64,000 bases of DNA from Microbacterium wangchenii (GCF_004564355.1 NZ_CP038266.1:1054001-1118000), one strand, 5' to 3'. Counted from the stretch's first letter, positions 49,293 to 60,852 are shown. Notes: generated by a model from the letters alone, not told the origin. Made by a program: numbers and translations.

Positions 49293-49955
49293 ATGGACAC
49301 CGCCCGCCTCCGCGTCGCCTTCGCCGAGGCGCTCGCCTTCGTCCTGCCCGTCGAATGCGCTGGATGCTCCGCCGCAGATGTCTCGCTGTGCCGGACGTGC
49401 CTCCTCCAGCTGCACGCGGCGCCGTCGCAGCAGGTGATCGACGGGCTCACGGTGCGCAGCGCTCTGGTCTACGACGGGGCCGTGGCCCGCGTCATCCGCG
49501 CTCTGAAGGAGGACGGACGCACCTCTCTCGCCCGGCCGCTGGGGTCCGCGCTGCGGGGCGCGGCCGCATCCTGGGACCTGGACGGGGTGATCGTCGTGCC
49601 GGTGCCGACCTCCGCCGCGGCCCTGCGCCGACGCGGCTACCGGGTGGCCGAGCTGCTGGCCAGGCGGGCCGGGTGGTATCCGCAGCGGTGCGTGCGCGCG
49701 ACGCGCCGCACGGCCGACCAGCGCGCCCTCGGGATCGGCGGCCGGGCCGCCAATGTCGCCGGCAGCATGCGGGCGCGCGGAGTGGCCGGTGCCCGCATCC
49801 TGATCGTCGACGACGTGGTCACGACGGGGGCGACCCTGCGCGAGACGGCGCGCGCCCTGCGGGCAGCCGGGGCCGAGGTGGTCGGCGCGGTCACGGTCGC
49901 GGCGACGCCGCGGCGGATTTCTCGGGGTCGAGAGAGAAGGGGTCCCGTGAGGTGA
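49293..49955 (+). CDS. ComF family phosphoribosyltransferase-like protein
   Basis: This 220-residue protein has an N-terminal zinc-finger-like pair of CxxC motifs (Cys22, Cys25, Cys33, Cys36) and the PRPP-binding segment ILIVDDVVTTGATLRETA near the C-terminus, the ComF pattern. ComF proteins are linked to DNA uptake, but in actinobacteria the function is not settled. ATG 49293 behind AGGATCGG is preferred over 49263. It lies between lpqB and hpf as in mycobacteria (Rv3242c), and its 3' end holds the hpf -35 box. Confidence 0.88.
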   Translation: MDTARLRVAFAEALAFVLPVECAGCSAADVSLCRTCLLQLHAAPSQQVIDGLTVRSALVYDGAVARVIRALKEDGRTSLARPLGSALRGAAASWDLDGVIVVPVPTSAAALRRRGYRVAELLARRAGWYPQRCVRATRRTADQRALGIGGRAANVAGSMRARGVAGARILIVDDVVTTGATLRETARALRAAGAEVVGAVTVAATPRRISRGRERRGPVR

Positions 49956-49981
49956 CACTTTCGGCCGGAGGGGGATAGCGT
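49952..49981 (+). promoter_or_regulatory. hpf: Promoter of hpf
   Basis: GTGACA (49952-49957) and TAGCGT (49976-49981) are 18 bases apart. Transcription would begin near 49988, leaving a leader of about 70 bases with a hairpin and a strong ribosome binding site. Confidence 0.5.
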
Positions 49982-50001
49982 GGAAGTACAAGGCGACGGA
50001 T

Positions 50002-50036
50002 GTCCGCCCTTGCACCGTGTGACCCGCAGGGCGGAC
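50002..50036 (+). promoter_or_regulatory. Hairpin in the hpf leader
   Basis: A perfect 9-bp stem (GTCCGCCCT with AGGGCGGAC, loop of 17) precedes the AAGGAGGTAAC ribosome binding site by a few bases. It may stabilise the leader or control translation. Confidence 0.5.
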
Positions 50037-50056
50037 CCGGAACAAGGAGGTAACGG

Positions 50057-50716
50057 ATGGACACCAGTATCGTCGGCGTGGGGGTCGGGATCACCGACCG
50101 CTTCCGCACGGTCGTCGAGGAGAAGGCCGCTCGCATCGAACACCTCTGCCCGCGGGCGCAGGTTCTGGAAGTGAAGGTGACCCACCGCGCGTACCACAAC
50201 GGCCGGATGGAGGACGACACCGTCGAGCTGACGCTCGTCAGCAAGGGCCCCGTCGTCCGGGCCGAGGCGGCGGACGCCGACAAGTTCGCGGCGCTGGATC
50301 TGGCCGTGGACAAGATGACCGAGCAGCTGCGGCGGGCGAAGGAGAAGCGCGTCGACTCGCGCAACCACCCGCGCGGCCCGAAGTTCGAAAAGGGCACGGG
50401 GGCCCTGGAGGGCATCGACGTGCAGCCCGCGTCGGCCGACGCCATCCACGCCGTCGCGACCGGCGACATCCCCGTGCTGCGTTCGGTGGACGACGAGCCC
50501 TACACGCCGGTGGTCATCCGCACGAAGCAGTTCGACGCCGAGTGGATGACGGTCGAGGAAGCCGTGGACCGCATGGAGCTGGTCGGGCACGACTTCTTCC
50601 TCTTCATCGACGCGCGCACCGACCACCCGAGCGTGGTATACCGCCGCAAGGGCTGGGACTACGGTGTGATCTCGCTGACGGCGGCGGCTCCGCCGGCCGC
50701 CCGCGCCGCATCCTGA
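50057..50716 (+). CDS. hpf: Ribosome hibernation-promoting factor, long form
   Basis: This 219-residue long HPF has an N-terminal S30AE domain (TDRFRTVVEEKAARIEHLCPRA and the KVTHRAYHNGRMEDDTVEL strand) and a C-terminal dimerisation domain (VIRTKQFDAEWMTVEEAVDRM). It dimerises 70S ribosomes into inactive 100S particles in stationary phase. The ATG follows an almost perfect Shine-Dalgarno. It has its own promoter and a terminator after it. Mycobacterial Rv3241c occupies the same place in the mtrAB-secA1 order. Confidence 0.95.
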   Translation: MDTSIVGVGVGITDRFRTVVEEKAARIEHLCPRAQVLEVKVTHRAYHNGRMEDDTVELTLVSKGPVVRAEAADADKFAALDLAVDKMTEQLRRAKEKRVDSRNHPRGPKFEKGTGALEGIDVQPASADAIHAVATGDIPVLRSVDDEPYTPVVIRTKQFDAEWMTVEEAVDRMELVGHDFFLFIDARTDHPSVVYRRKGWDYGVISLTAAAPPAARAAS

Positions 50717-50733
50717 CCGCGGATCTTTCCACC

Positions 50734-50760
50734 GGGAACCCCCGCACCGCGGGGGTTCCC
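50734..50760 (+). terminator. Terminator after hpf
   Basis: A perfect 12-bp GC-rich stem (50734-50745 with 50749-50760) around a 3-base loop lies 18 bases after the hpf stop. It separates hpf from the convergent coiled-coil gene and could act in both directions. Confidence 0.85.
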
Positions 50761-50792
50761 GTGCGTGGAGGCGGCTCCGTCGCGGGCCCGGG

Positions 50793-52106
50793 TCAGCCGT
50801 CGAAGATGTCGCCGAGGAGCGAGCCGATGACGAGGCCGCCGAGGATGCCGCCGCCCATGCCGCCGCCGCCCATACCGCCCATACCTCCGCGACCGCCGCG
50901 GCCGCCCCATCCGCTGTTCTCCCAGTCGTCGGGGCGGGATGCGTCGATGTCGCGCTGTGCGAGCTGCAGAGCCTCGCTGGCCAGCGCCCCGGCGCGGCGG
51001 GCCGTGACCTGGGCGGCCTCCCGGTCGTCCTCGGCGATCGGACCGAACGGGATCTCGGCCCGCAGGCGCTCGGCCTCGGCCAGGCGGGTGCGCGCGTCGG
51101 CGCCGATCCAGCCGCGGTGGCCGGCGATGACGCTGCGCGCCACCGAGATCTGACGGTCGGCGTCGTCCACGGCGTGGCGCACGTGGGATTCGGACGGGAT
51201 GGGACGCGACGCGCGTTCACGCGCCTCGTCCAGCGCGGCGTTGGCGATCCGCAGGCGGGACAGCACCGCGAACGGGTCGTTCTTCTCACCCGGGGCGGGA
51301 AGGGCCGCCAGCGCCGTCTCCAGTTCGGTCATCGCGGCCGACACGGCGGGCGTCCGCGGGCCCGAGCGTGCCGCCACGAGGTCGCCGCGGGAGTCGTCGA
51401 TCACGGCGGCCAGGGTGGACTCCGCGCGCAGCGCCTCGATCTCGTATCCGTCGACGGCGTCCAGCAGGGATTCCGCTCGACGCACGGCCTCGGTTGCGGC
51501 CTCCAGCGCCACCGACGCCTGCTCGCGCTGGCCGGCCTCCCGCCGCCGCGTGGACACGTCTGCGGTGTGCAGCGCGAAATCCAGCAGCTGCCCGGCCTCG
51601 TCGGGATTGCCCGAGACCTGCTGCAGCGCCGACGGGCTGTAGCGTCGCGACAGCCGCTCCAGCACCTCGCGCGCGTGGGGGAGGCGCGCCTGCAGGCGAT
51701 CGCGGTCCGCGCGCACGCGCTGCAGGGTCTCCGGTGCCCGGCGTACCGCTTCGATGGACGGCTGCAGCGCCGTCGTCCGCTCCTCGAGGAGGTCTTCGGC
51801 CCACTGGCACAGCTGGATGATGCGCGCGTTGCGCGTGCGGAGCTCTTCGGGGGTGTCGGGGATGTGGTCGTGGTTGAGCTGGTGCAGGTGGAAGGCCTCG
51901 CCCATGTGCGTGCGTACGGCGGTGAGCGCCGCGCGCAGATCGGCGGTGGGCCCCTCGCCGAGCTCGGCGACGGCGAAGTCCAGCTCGTCGGTGGTCAGAC
52001 GGATGCGCTCATCGGCGGCGACCAGGGCCAACTCCGCCCGCTTCGCCAGGTCGGCGTCCGCGGCATCCTGCTCTTCACGCTTGCGCTTACCCCAGAATCC
52101 GGCCAT
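50793..52106 (-). CDS. Coiled-coil protein with a Gly/Met-rich C-terminal segment
   Basis: This 437-residue protein is largely alpha-helical with heptad-like stretches (residues 10-380) and no signal peptide. The final 45 residues form GRGGRGGMGGMGGGGMGGGILGG followed by a short hydrophobic end (LVIGSLLGDIFDG). The layout recalls the C-terminal part of actinobacterial TPM-domain proteins, but the TPM domain itself is missing here. No function is assigned. The ATG at 52106 is leaderless behind TAGGAT. Confidence 0.75.
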   Translation of the reverse strand: MAGFWGKRKREEQDAADADLAKRAELALVAADERIRLTTDELDFAVAELGEGPTADLRAALTAVRTHMGEAFHLHQLNHDHIPDTPEELRTRNARIIQLCQWAEDLLEERTTALQPSIEAVRRAPETLQRVRADRDRLQARLPHAREVLERLSRRYSPSALQQVSGNPDEAGQLLDFALHTADVSTRRREAGQREQASVALEAATEAVRRAESLLDAVDGYEIEALRAESTLAAVIDDSRGDLVAARSGPRTPAVSAAMTELETALAALPAPGEKNDPFAVLSRLRIANAALDEARERASRPIPSESHVRHAVDDADRQISVARSVIAGHRGWIGADARTRLAEAERLRAEIPFGPIAEDDREAAQVTARRAGALASEALQLAQRDIDASRPDDWENSGWGGRGGRGGMGGMGGGGMGGGILGGLVIGSLLGDIFDG

Positions 52107-52112
52107 GCCTCG

Positions 52113-52118
52113 ATCCTA
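52113..52118 (-). promoter_or_regulatory. -10 box TAGGAT, leaderless start of the coiled-coil gene
   Basis: TAGGAT on the minus strand ends exactly six bases before the ATG at 52106. Confidence 0.55.
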
Positions 52119-52171
52119 GGAGCCGACGACGCCCCTCGCGTCGTGATTCGCCGATCGCCCAGCCCGGGCTG

Positions 52172-52247
52172 GTTCAGAATTCAGGAGACACGCCGTGGAC
52201 GATGGCGCCATCGGCCCCGTGGCCCGCCGATCTCCTGAATTCTGAAC
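52172..52247. repeat. Long inverted repeat with 17-bp perfect arms
   Basis: Arms at 52172-52188 and 52231-52247 are perfectly complementary and contain GAATTC. The 42-base loop holds a perfect 12-bp palindrome, GATGGCGCCATC (52201-52212). It lies after the ABC transporter permease gene and may end its transcript, though a loop this long is unusual for a terminator. Confidence 0.8.
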
Positions 52248-52276
52248 GGGGAGTCCGGACGGAGGTCGTGCGCGGA

Positions 52277-55138
52277 TCACGCGATGACCGTGCGCCGCGT
52301 GAGATCGGGCCGCCTCGGGGGTACCAGGGCGTTGGCCAGAGCGATCGCCAGCGGCAGCGCGATCCCGAGAGCCGCGAGTCCGAGCCACGGAATGTCCGTC
52401 AGGCGCAGCGTCCCCTGCGACTGGATCGACAGCCCGATCGCGGGGAGGATGCCGGCGACTGTGCCGGAGATCGTCCCGAACCCGGCGATCAGCAGGCCCT
52501 GCCAGAACCCGATGCGCCGTCGCAGGGCTGGAGTGCCTCCCACGGCGGCGAGGGTCGCATCATCGGGACGCCGCTCGAACCGCGCGAGACCGAGGGCCAC
52601 CGCGCTCGCCCCCACGACGAGAACGGAGACGGTCGTGGCCAGGGGGATGAGCCACGTCAGGTCGCTCGGTGGGCCCGTTTCGACGTACGCCCACAGCGAG
52701 TAGTCCGGCGTGCTGGCCAGGTTCGCCTGCGTGTTGAGGCGGTCGCGGCTCTCAACCGAGATCGGATCGTCGAAGGAGGCTATGACGACCTCGGGCTGCG
52801 CCTGGATGCCGAGGTCGAGCGCGGTCTGCGGTGCCATCGCGACGACGATCGACCCGCGGGCACCCTCCTCGACGATGGCGTCGGCACTCTCCTCCCACAT
52901 CGACTCGGAGCGCTCGGGGCCCTCGGCGGGCGGCCGCCAGGTGTTGTCGGGTACGCGTCCTTCGTAGAGATCGCGGCCGGACCACGCGCCCAACTGCACG
53001 GTGCCGTCGACGACATATCTCGGGTCGGTGACGACGACCGCACCCCTGTCGTAGGCGGCCCGCTCGCCGGCGGACAGCGAGACTCCGAGAGCCGCGGACA
53101 GCTCGTCCGAGGAGATGACGGAGATGTTGTTCTGCGGATCCCCCGCCCCCCGCCATTCCCACACGGACTCCGGATCGAGCAGATACCGCTCGGGCAGCAC
53201 CGCCAGGGCCCGCACCATGTCATCGGGCACGTCGTCGGCGTCCGCATAGTCCCAGACCGGCAGCTGACGGGCGATGGTCGCGGTGCCGTCCGCCCCGGCG
53301 TCGGCGACCATGGTGCGAGCGGACTCGATCGCCCTCGTCGCCGAGTCCGCGCTGAGTGGCTCGGCGCCCGAGGCCGTGGGCGGCGGTCCCATCGAGACGA
53401 CGACGCTTCCCAGGGGAGCGGTGTAGACGTGGGTGCGCGCGGAGTTCGCGGTGCCCATCGCGGAGACGGCGGCGACGAAGACGCCGAGGAAGACCGTCGC
53501 GCCGATGGCGGCGAAGGCCGGCACGGTGCGCGACGCGTTCGCGGCAGCATCCCGTGACGCGATGCGGGCGGCCGTCGAGGCGCGCGACAGCCCTCGCGAG
53601 ACGGTCCACAGGAGCCAACGTCCCGAGAGCAGGATGCCGACCTGCGCCAGGATGGGCCCGGCCACGATCCCGTAGACCGGGATCATGCTCAGGGGTGAAT
53701 CCCACCTCACGCCCGAACCGTTCCGGTTGAGGACGGCCAGGCCCACCCCGCACGCCAGTGTGATCCCCACCCCGACGAGCAGGAGCACCGAGCCCCAGAC
53801 GGGGCGGGACGCGGTCGGCCGCTGCGGGCGGCGGGCCCCGCGAAGTGCGCTGATGGCATCGGCGCGCGCCACGGTGCGGGCCGGGACGAGCGCGGAGAGC
53901 GTGCCGACCAGCACGGAGAAGACGAAGATGCCGGCCACGCCCAGCCAGGGCACGTGGAATCCCCATGGGGAGATGCCGCTGCCGTCATCGACGATCGCGA
54001 GGACGCCGGCCGCCAGGCCCACTCCGAGCGCGGTGCCGACCGTGCCGCCGACCGCGCCCAGGACGGTCCCCTGCAGGGCAACGGTGCGGAACAGGTCGCG
54101 AGGGGATCCGCCGACGCTGGCGACGATGGCGAGCGCGCGTTGCTGGCGGCGGGCGGCCACCGCGAAAGCGGCACCCGCGAGCATCACGACGACATACGCG
54201 GCGAACGCGCCTCCGATCGCGATGACGGCGACCATGCTCCAGAACACGGCGGTCTGGTTGGCCTGGGCGCGCTGCGCGTCCTCGTTCAATCGCGTCGGCG
54301 GGTCGAGGAGGACCTCACGTGACAGTGCGACGACGCCCTGCTCGTTGAGCTCTTCCACGTCCGACCACGGCAGGGCAGGCTCCGGCAGATACCAACGGTG
54401 CTCGCCGGACACGAACTGGCGCGTCCGATCGGTCAGCGGGAGGAAGACTCCCGCGTCGGCGTCGGGTACCCCTGCCGCGTCGAGGGTGCCCACCACGGTG
54501 AAGGTCAGGTCCTCGGCGGGGAGTACAAGCCCACCGCCGATTCCGATGCCGAGACGCTCCAATGCGGCGGGAGTCACCATCGCTTCGGACGCGGTCGACG
54601 GTCGTCGTCCGTCGACGAGGTCGTACTTGCCGGCGAACTCCTCGTGCCATGTCTCGCCCGCCCAGGCCGTGACGGGCGCTTCCCCCGCCGCTGTGCCCAC
54701 GCGGACAGTGCCGCGCTCGACGATCTCCACGACCTCCGTGCCGGGCGCAAGCGCAGCGGCAGGATCCTCCAGCGGCGCGCCCTCCCATGCCTCCGACACG
54801 CCATCGGCTCCGACGGGATAGCCGTGCCACTCCGGCTCGGTCGGGGCCTGCCAGAAGCCCGCGTCCGGTACGCCCGCCGGAGCCACCCACGCCTGCATCC
54901 GACCGAGCTCCACGCGTGCACGCTCCTCCGGCGTGCTCACCGAGCTCATCGCCCACACGGCGAAGCCGGTCATCCCAGCGATCGGGAGGGCGATGAGGAT
55001 CACGACGAGAAGGCTGGAGAGCCGGGTCCGTGCGGCCTGTCTCCGAGCCAGGCGTACGGAGACGCGCCAGCGGCTCAGCGAGCCCGTGCGCCGGCGTCGG
55101 CGCGCCGGGCCGCGGGTACGCGTCCGTGCCGTCGTCAC
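52277..55138 (-). CDS. FtsX-like ABC transporter permease
   Basis: This 953-residue membrane protein has the duplicated FtsX/MacB layout: an N-terminal helix (LVVILIALPIAGMTGFAVWAM), a large extracytoplasmic domain, three helices, a linker, and a second extracytoplasmic domain with three more helices near the C-terminus. FtsX segments such as RRQQRALAIVASVGGSPRDLF and RRPDDATLAAVGGTPALRR are present. It pairs with the ATPase upstream, with which it overlaps by GTGA. The likely role is export of, or defence against, an envelope-active compound. Start is the GTG at 55138. Confidence 0.9.
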   Translation of the reverse strand: MTTARTRTRGPARRRRRTGSLSRWRVSVRLARRQAARTRLSSLLVVILIALPIAGMTGFAVWAMSSVSTPEERARVELGRMQAWVAPAGVPDAGFWQAPTEPEWHGYPVGADGVSEAWEGAPLEDPAAALAPGTEVVEIVERGTVRVGTAAGEAPVTAWAGETWHEEFAGKYDLVDGRRPSTASEAMVTPAALERLGIGIGGGLVLPAEDLTFTVVGTLDAAGVPDADAGVFLPLTDRTRQFVSGEHRWYLPEPALPWSDVEELNEQGVVALSREVLLDPPTRLNEDAQRAQANQTAVFWSMVAVIAIGGAFAAYVVVMLAGAAFAVAARRQQRALAIVASVGGSPRDLFRTVALQGTVLGAVGGTVGTALGVGLAAGVLAIVDDGSGISPWGFHVPWLGVAGIFVFSVLVGTLSALVPARTVARADAISALRGARRPQRPTASRPVWGSVLLLVGVGITLACGVGLAVLNRNGSGVRWDSPLSMIPVYGIVAGPILAQVGILLSGRWLLWTVSRGLSRASTAARIASRDAAANASRTVPAFAAIGATVFLGVFVAAVSAMGTANSARTHVYTAPLGSVVVSMGPPPTASGAEPLSADSATRAIESARTMVADAGADGTATIARQLPVWDYADADDVPDDMVRALAVLPERYLLDPESVWEWRGAGDPQNNISVISSDELSAALGVSLSAGERAAYDRGAVVVTDPRYVVDGTVQLGAWSGRDLYEGRVPDNTWRPPAEGPERSESMWEESADAIVEEGARGSIVVAMAPQTALDLGIQAQPEVVIASFDDPISVESRDRLNTQANLASTPDYSLWAYVETGPPSDLTWLIPLATTVSVLVVGASAVALGLARFERRPDDATLAAVGGTPALRRRIGFWQGLLIAGFGTISGTVAGILPAIGLSIQSQGTLRLTDIPWLGLAALGIALPLAIALANALVPPRRPDLTRRTVIA

Positions 55139-55860
55139 CGCGCGCTCGCCAGGAGCGAGTCGGCGCCCTCGCGCCGCGACTCGTCGACGATGCGCCCGTC
55201 GCGGAGGAACACGATGCGGTCGGCCCACGCGGCGTGCCGGGCCTCGTGCGTGACGAGGATGCCGGCCGCCCCCGCATCCACGCGGGCTCGCAGCATCCGC
55301 ATCACCGACTCCCCGGTCACGGAGTCCAGCGCTCCGGTCGGCTCGTCGGCGAGGATCAGCCGGCGGCTCCCCACGACGGCGCGTGCGATCGCCACCCGCT
55401 GCTGCTGGCCTCCGGACAGGTCGTCGGGGTACGCGCCGGCGCGCTCCTCCAGGCCGACGGATGCGAGGGCGTCGCGGCCCGCACGCCGCGCGACGCGGCT
55501 GCGGAAGCCGTCGAGTTCGAGCGGCAGGGTGACGTTCTCGAGCGCAGTCAGCGTCGGGATGAGGTTGAAGTCCTGGAACACGAAGCCGAGGGAGCGCCTG
55601 CGGAGCGCGGCCACCTCCCGTGGCCGCGCGCTGGAGAGATAGTCGCCCTCGACGATCACTTCGCCCGCCGTCGGCTGCTGCAGTCCACCGGCGATCGAGA
55701 GCAGGGTCGACTTCCCCGAACCGGATGCGCCCATCACCGCCACGAGTTCGCCGCGCGCGACGTCCAGATCGATCCCGCTCAGTGCCGTGACCGACGTCTC
55801 GCCCGACCCGTACTGCTGCGAGACGCCCGACAGGCGCAGCACCGGCGCCGCAGCGGTCAT
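55135..55860 (-). CDS. ABC transporter ATP-binding protein (MacB/LolD type)
   Basis: This 241-residue ATPase has Walker A GASGSGKST, signature LSGGQQQRVAIARA, Walker B LILADEPTGALD and an H-loop (VTHEARHAAWADR). The class energises FtsX-type permeases that do not transport in the classical way. It overlaps both the permease (GTGA) and the PadR regulator (ATGA), so regulator, ATPase and permease form one operon. Confidence 0.95.
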   Translation of the reverse strand: MTAAAPVLRLSGVSQQYGSGETSVTALSGIDLDVARGELVAVMGASGSGKSTLLSIAGGLQQPTAGEVIVEGDYLSSARPREVAALRRRSLGFVFQDFNLIPTLTALENVTLPLELDGFRSRVARRAGRDALASVGLEERAGAYPDDLSGGQQQRVAIARAVVGSRRLILADEPTGALDSVTGESVMRMLRARVDAGAAGILVTHEARHAAWADRIVFLRDGRIVDESRREGADSLLASAR

Positions 55861-56456
55861 CGCTCACCTCGCACGGATGCGGTGGGGGAGGAGGAGCGCG
55901 CAGGGCGGACGGGCTCGATCGGAAGCGGTGCAACGGGTGGGCCGGCGGCCAGGCGCTGCTCGATGTGATCCAGCCAGCGCACCTCCGCCTCCGCCTCGAA
56001 GATCATCGAATCCGCGATCAGCGACCACGCGAGCTCCTCGGGCCCATCCGTGGCGCCGGCGTACTTCGCGCGGTTGAGCCCCTGCAGTCGCGCCAGCGAC
56101 GCCCGGCGCTGGCTCTGGATGATGGCCGCGAGGTCGGCGCCCGGCAGGGTCGAGGCCAGTGCGATCTTGATGGGCAGCTCATCGCGGGTCCCCGCCGGCC
56201 GCGCGACGGGCGTGTCCAGCCAACGGCGCACCTCGTCGCGGCCGGCGTCGGTGATCTCGTAGAACACGTGTCCCTCGTCGTCGACGAGGCCGCGGCGGAC
56301 GAATCCGTCGCGCTCGAGGCGCTCCAGCGTGTTGTAGATCTGTCCCGCGTTGAGGGTCGACGTCGATCCCGTGCGGCGGTCGAACTCGACCCTCAGCTGA
56401 TACCCGTAACAGGGGCCCTGCGCGAGGATCGCGAGCAGACCTTGGCGTACCGACAT
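55857..56456 (-). CDS. PadR family transcriptional regulator
   Basis: This 199-residue PadR regulator has the winged helix [20 protein letters not shown] and [18 protein letters not shown], and a C-terminal helical dimerisation domain. PadR proteins often repress adjacent transporter genes and respond to toxic ligands. ATG 56456 follows AAGGGG and is chosen over the frame start at 56579, which lies beyond the promoter. The gene is the first of the ABC operon and is preceded by a double palindromic operator. Confidence 0.92.
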   Translation of the reverse strand: MSVRQGLLAILAQGPCYGYQLRVEFDRRTGSTSTLNAGQIYNTLERLERDGFVRRGLVDDEGHVFYEITDAGRDEVRRWLDTPVARPAGTRDELPIKIALASTLPGADLAAIIQSQRRASLARLQGLNRAKYAGATDGPEELAWSLIADSMIFEAEAEVRWLDHIEQRLAAGPPVAPLPIEPVRPARSSSPTASVRGER

Positions 56457-56468
56457 GTGAGCCCCTTT

Positions 56469-56513
56469 GCTTTCCCGGAAGATGCTTTTCGAGCATATGC
56501 TTTCCGGGAAAGC
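56469..56513. promoter_or_regulatory. Double operator upstream of the PadR-ABC operon
   Basis: GCTTTCCCGGAA (56469-56480) and TTCCGGGAAAGC (56502-56513) are perfect inverted copies whose centres are 33 bases apart, about three helical turns. Each half is itself palindromic. A minus-strand TATGCT -10 box (56497-56492) lies between them, so a bound regulator would cover the promoter. Confidence 0.7.
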
Positions 56514-56530
56514 GGCGCCAGCCCTGCTTT

Positions 56531-56555
56531 CGGCGGATCCTCGCAGGATCCTCCG
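56531..56555. repeat. Short perfect dyad in the padR-secA intergenic region
   Basis: GGATCCT CGC AGGATCC forms a 7-bp stem, extended by CGG/CCG across one mismatch. It lies between the padR promoter and the secA -10 box. Confidence 0.5.
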
Positions 56556-56568
56556 TGTCACGAACGGA

Positions 56569-56574
56569 TAACAT
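56569..56574 (+). promoter_or_regulatory. secA: -10 box TAACAT of secA
   Basis: TAACAT is the best -10 match upstream of secA and would give a leader of about 67 bases, which includes the small dyad GCCTGC GT GCAGGC (56585-56598). Confidence 0.4.
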
Positions 56575-56647
56575 GGCACGGTATGCCTGCGTGCAGGCGG
56601 GCCACGTGCGTCAGCACACGGCCGAACCCGACAGATGGAGATCCTCC

Positions 56648-59452
<2,805 letters not shown>

Positions 59453-59557
59453 GCCCCTTCGGCGGTGCGAGAGGTCGAAAGCGGTCGGGTCGGCTCGGGC
59501 GCCACGGGGCGGGGATTGGCCCGCTGAGGGTGCGCATGCCGGCACGCGGGCCGGGGA

Positions 59558-59563
59558 TATCCT
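59558..59563 (+). promoter_or_regulatory. -10 box TATCCT, leaderless start of the aminotransferase gene
   Basis: TATCCT ends exactly six bases before the ATG at 59570. Confidence 0.55.
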
Positions 59564-59569
59564 GATCCG

Positions 59570-60796
59570 ATGAGCCCGCTTCGCCCCCTCGATCAGTCCT
59601 CCAAGCTGAAGGACGTCCTCTACGAGATCCGCGGGCAGGCCCTCGTCGAGGCCGACCGGCTGGAGTCGGAGGGTCACGCGATCCTCAAGCTCAACACCGG
59701 CAACCCGGCGTCCTTCGGCTTCGAGGCGCCGTTCCAGATCGTCCGCGACATGATCGAGGCGCTCCCGCACGCCCACGGCTACAGCGACAGCCGCGGCATC
59801 ATGTCGGCGCGGCGGGCGGTGGTCTCGCGCTACGAGCAGGTCGCCGGCTTCCCCGCGCTGGATCCGGATGACGTGTACCTCGGCAACGGCGTCTCCGAGC
59901 TCATCACGATCGTCATGCAGGCGCTGCTGGACGAGGGTGACGAGGTCCTCATCCCCGCGCCGGACTACCCGCTGTGGACGGCGATGACGAGCCTGGGCGG
60001 CGGCACCCCGGTGCACTACCTGTGCGACGAGCTCGACGGCTGGCAGCCCGACCTGGACGACATCCGCGCGAAGATCACCCCGCGCACGAAGGCGATCGTC
60101 GTGATCAACCCCAACAACCCCACCGGCGCGGTGTACTCGCGTCAGGTCCTGGAAGGCATCGCGCAGATCGCGCGCGAGAATTCGCTGCTCATCCTCTCCG
60201 ATGAGATCTACGACCGGATCCTCTTCGACGACGCCGCGCACATCCCCATGGCCGTCGTCGCGCCGGATCTGCTGTGCCTGACCTTCAACGGGCTCTCCAA
60301 GACCTACCGCGTCGCCGGCTACCGGTCGGGGTGGCTGGCCATCACCGGTCCGAAGACGCACGCGGCCGGGTTCCTCGAGGGCATCCAGCTGCTGGCGTCC
60401 ACGCGGCTGTGCGCGAACGTCCCCGCTCAGCACGCCGTGCTCGCAGCGCTCACGGGCGTGCAGTCGATCGACGCGCTCATCGCGCCGTCGGGACGTCTGC
60501 ACGAGCAGCGGGATGCCGCGTGGGAGAGCCTGGAGGCGATCCCGGGGGTCTCCTGCGTGCGCCCGCAGGGCGCGCTGTACGCCTTCCCGCGCCTGGATCC
60601 GGAGGTGTACGACATTCCCGACGACGGGAAGTTCGTCTACGACTTCCTCGTCGCCGAGCACGTCCTGCTCGTGCAGGGGACGGGGTTCAACTGGCCGACC
60701 CCCGACCACCTGCGCATCGTGACGCTGCCGGAGGCGCGCGTGCTGACCGACGCGATCGAGCGTCTCGGGAACTTCCTGGCGTCCTACCGGCCGTAG
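59570..60796 (+). CDS. Pyridoxal phosphate-dependent aminotransferase (AlaA-like)
   Basis: This 408-residue class I/II aminotransferase has the cofactor-binding NPNNPTGAVYS, LSDEIYDRILFD and the Schiff-base lysine in FNGLSKTYRVAGYRSGW. The pattern is closest to alanine- or glutamate-pyruvate-type (AlaA) enzymes, though aspartate activity cannot be excluded. It is cytosolic and monocistronic. The leaderless ATG fixes the start. Confidence 0.9.
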   Translation: MSPLRPLDQSSKLKDVLYEIRGQALVEADRLESEGHAILKLNTGNPASFGFEAPFQIVRDMIEALPHAHGYSDSRGIMSARRAVVSRYEQVAGFPALDPDDVYLGNGVSELITIVMQALLDEGDEVLIPAPDYPLWTAMTSLGGGTPVHYLCDELDGWQPDLDDIRAKITPRTKAIVVINPNNPTGAVYSRQVLEGIAQIARENSLLILSDEIYDRILFDDAAHIPMAVVAPDLLCLTFNGLSKTYRVAGYRSGWLAITGPKTHAAGFLEGIQLLASTRLCANVPAQHAVLAALTGVQSIDALIAPSGRLHEQRDAAWESLEAIPGVSCVRPQGALYAFPRLDPEVYDIPDDGKFVYDFLVAEHVLLVQGTGFNWPTPDHLRIVTLPEARVLTDAIERLGNFLASYRP

Positions 60797-60852
60797 GATC
60801 GCGGCACCGTCGGCGCCGCGTCAAGGGTGTCCCGCACCTTCCCGCCGGGAGT

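Noticed and set aside
50002..50036. A riboswitch in the hpf leader
   Set aside because: Only one short stem is visible, with no conserved core of any riboswitch class I know.
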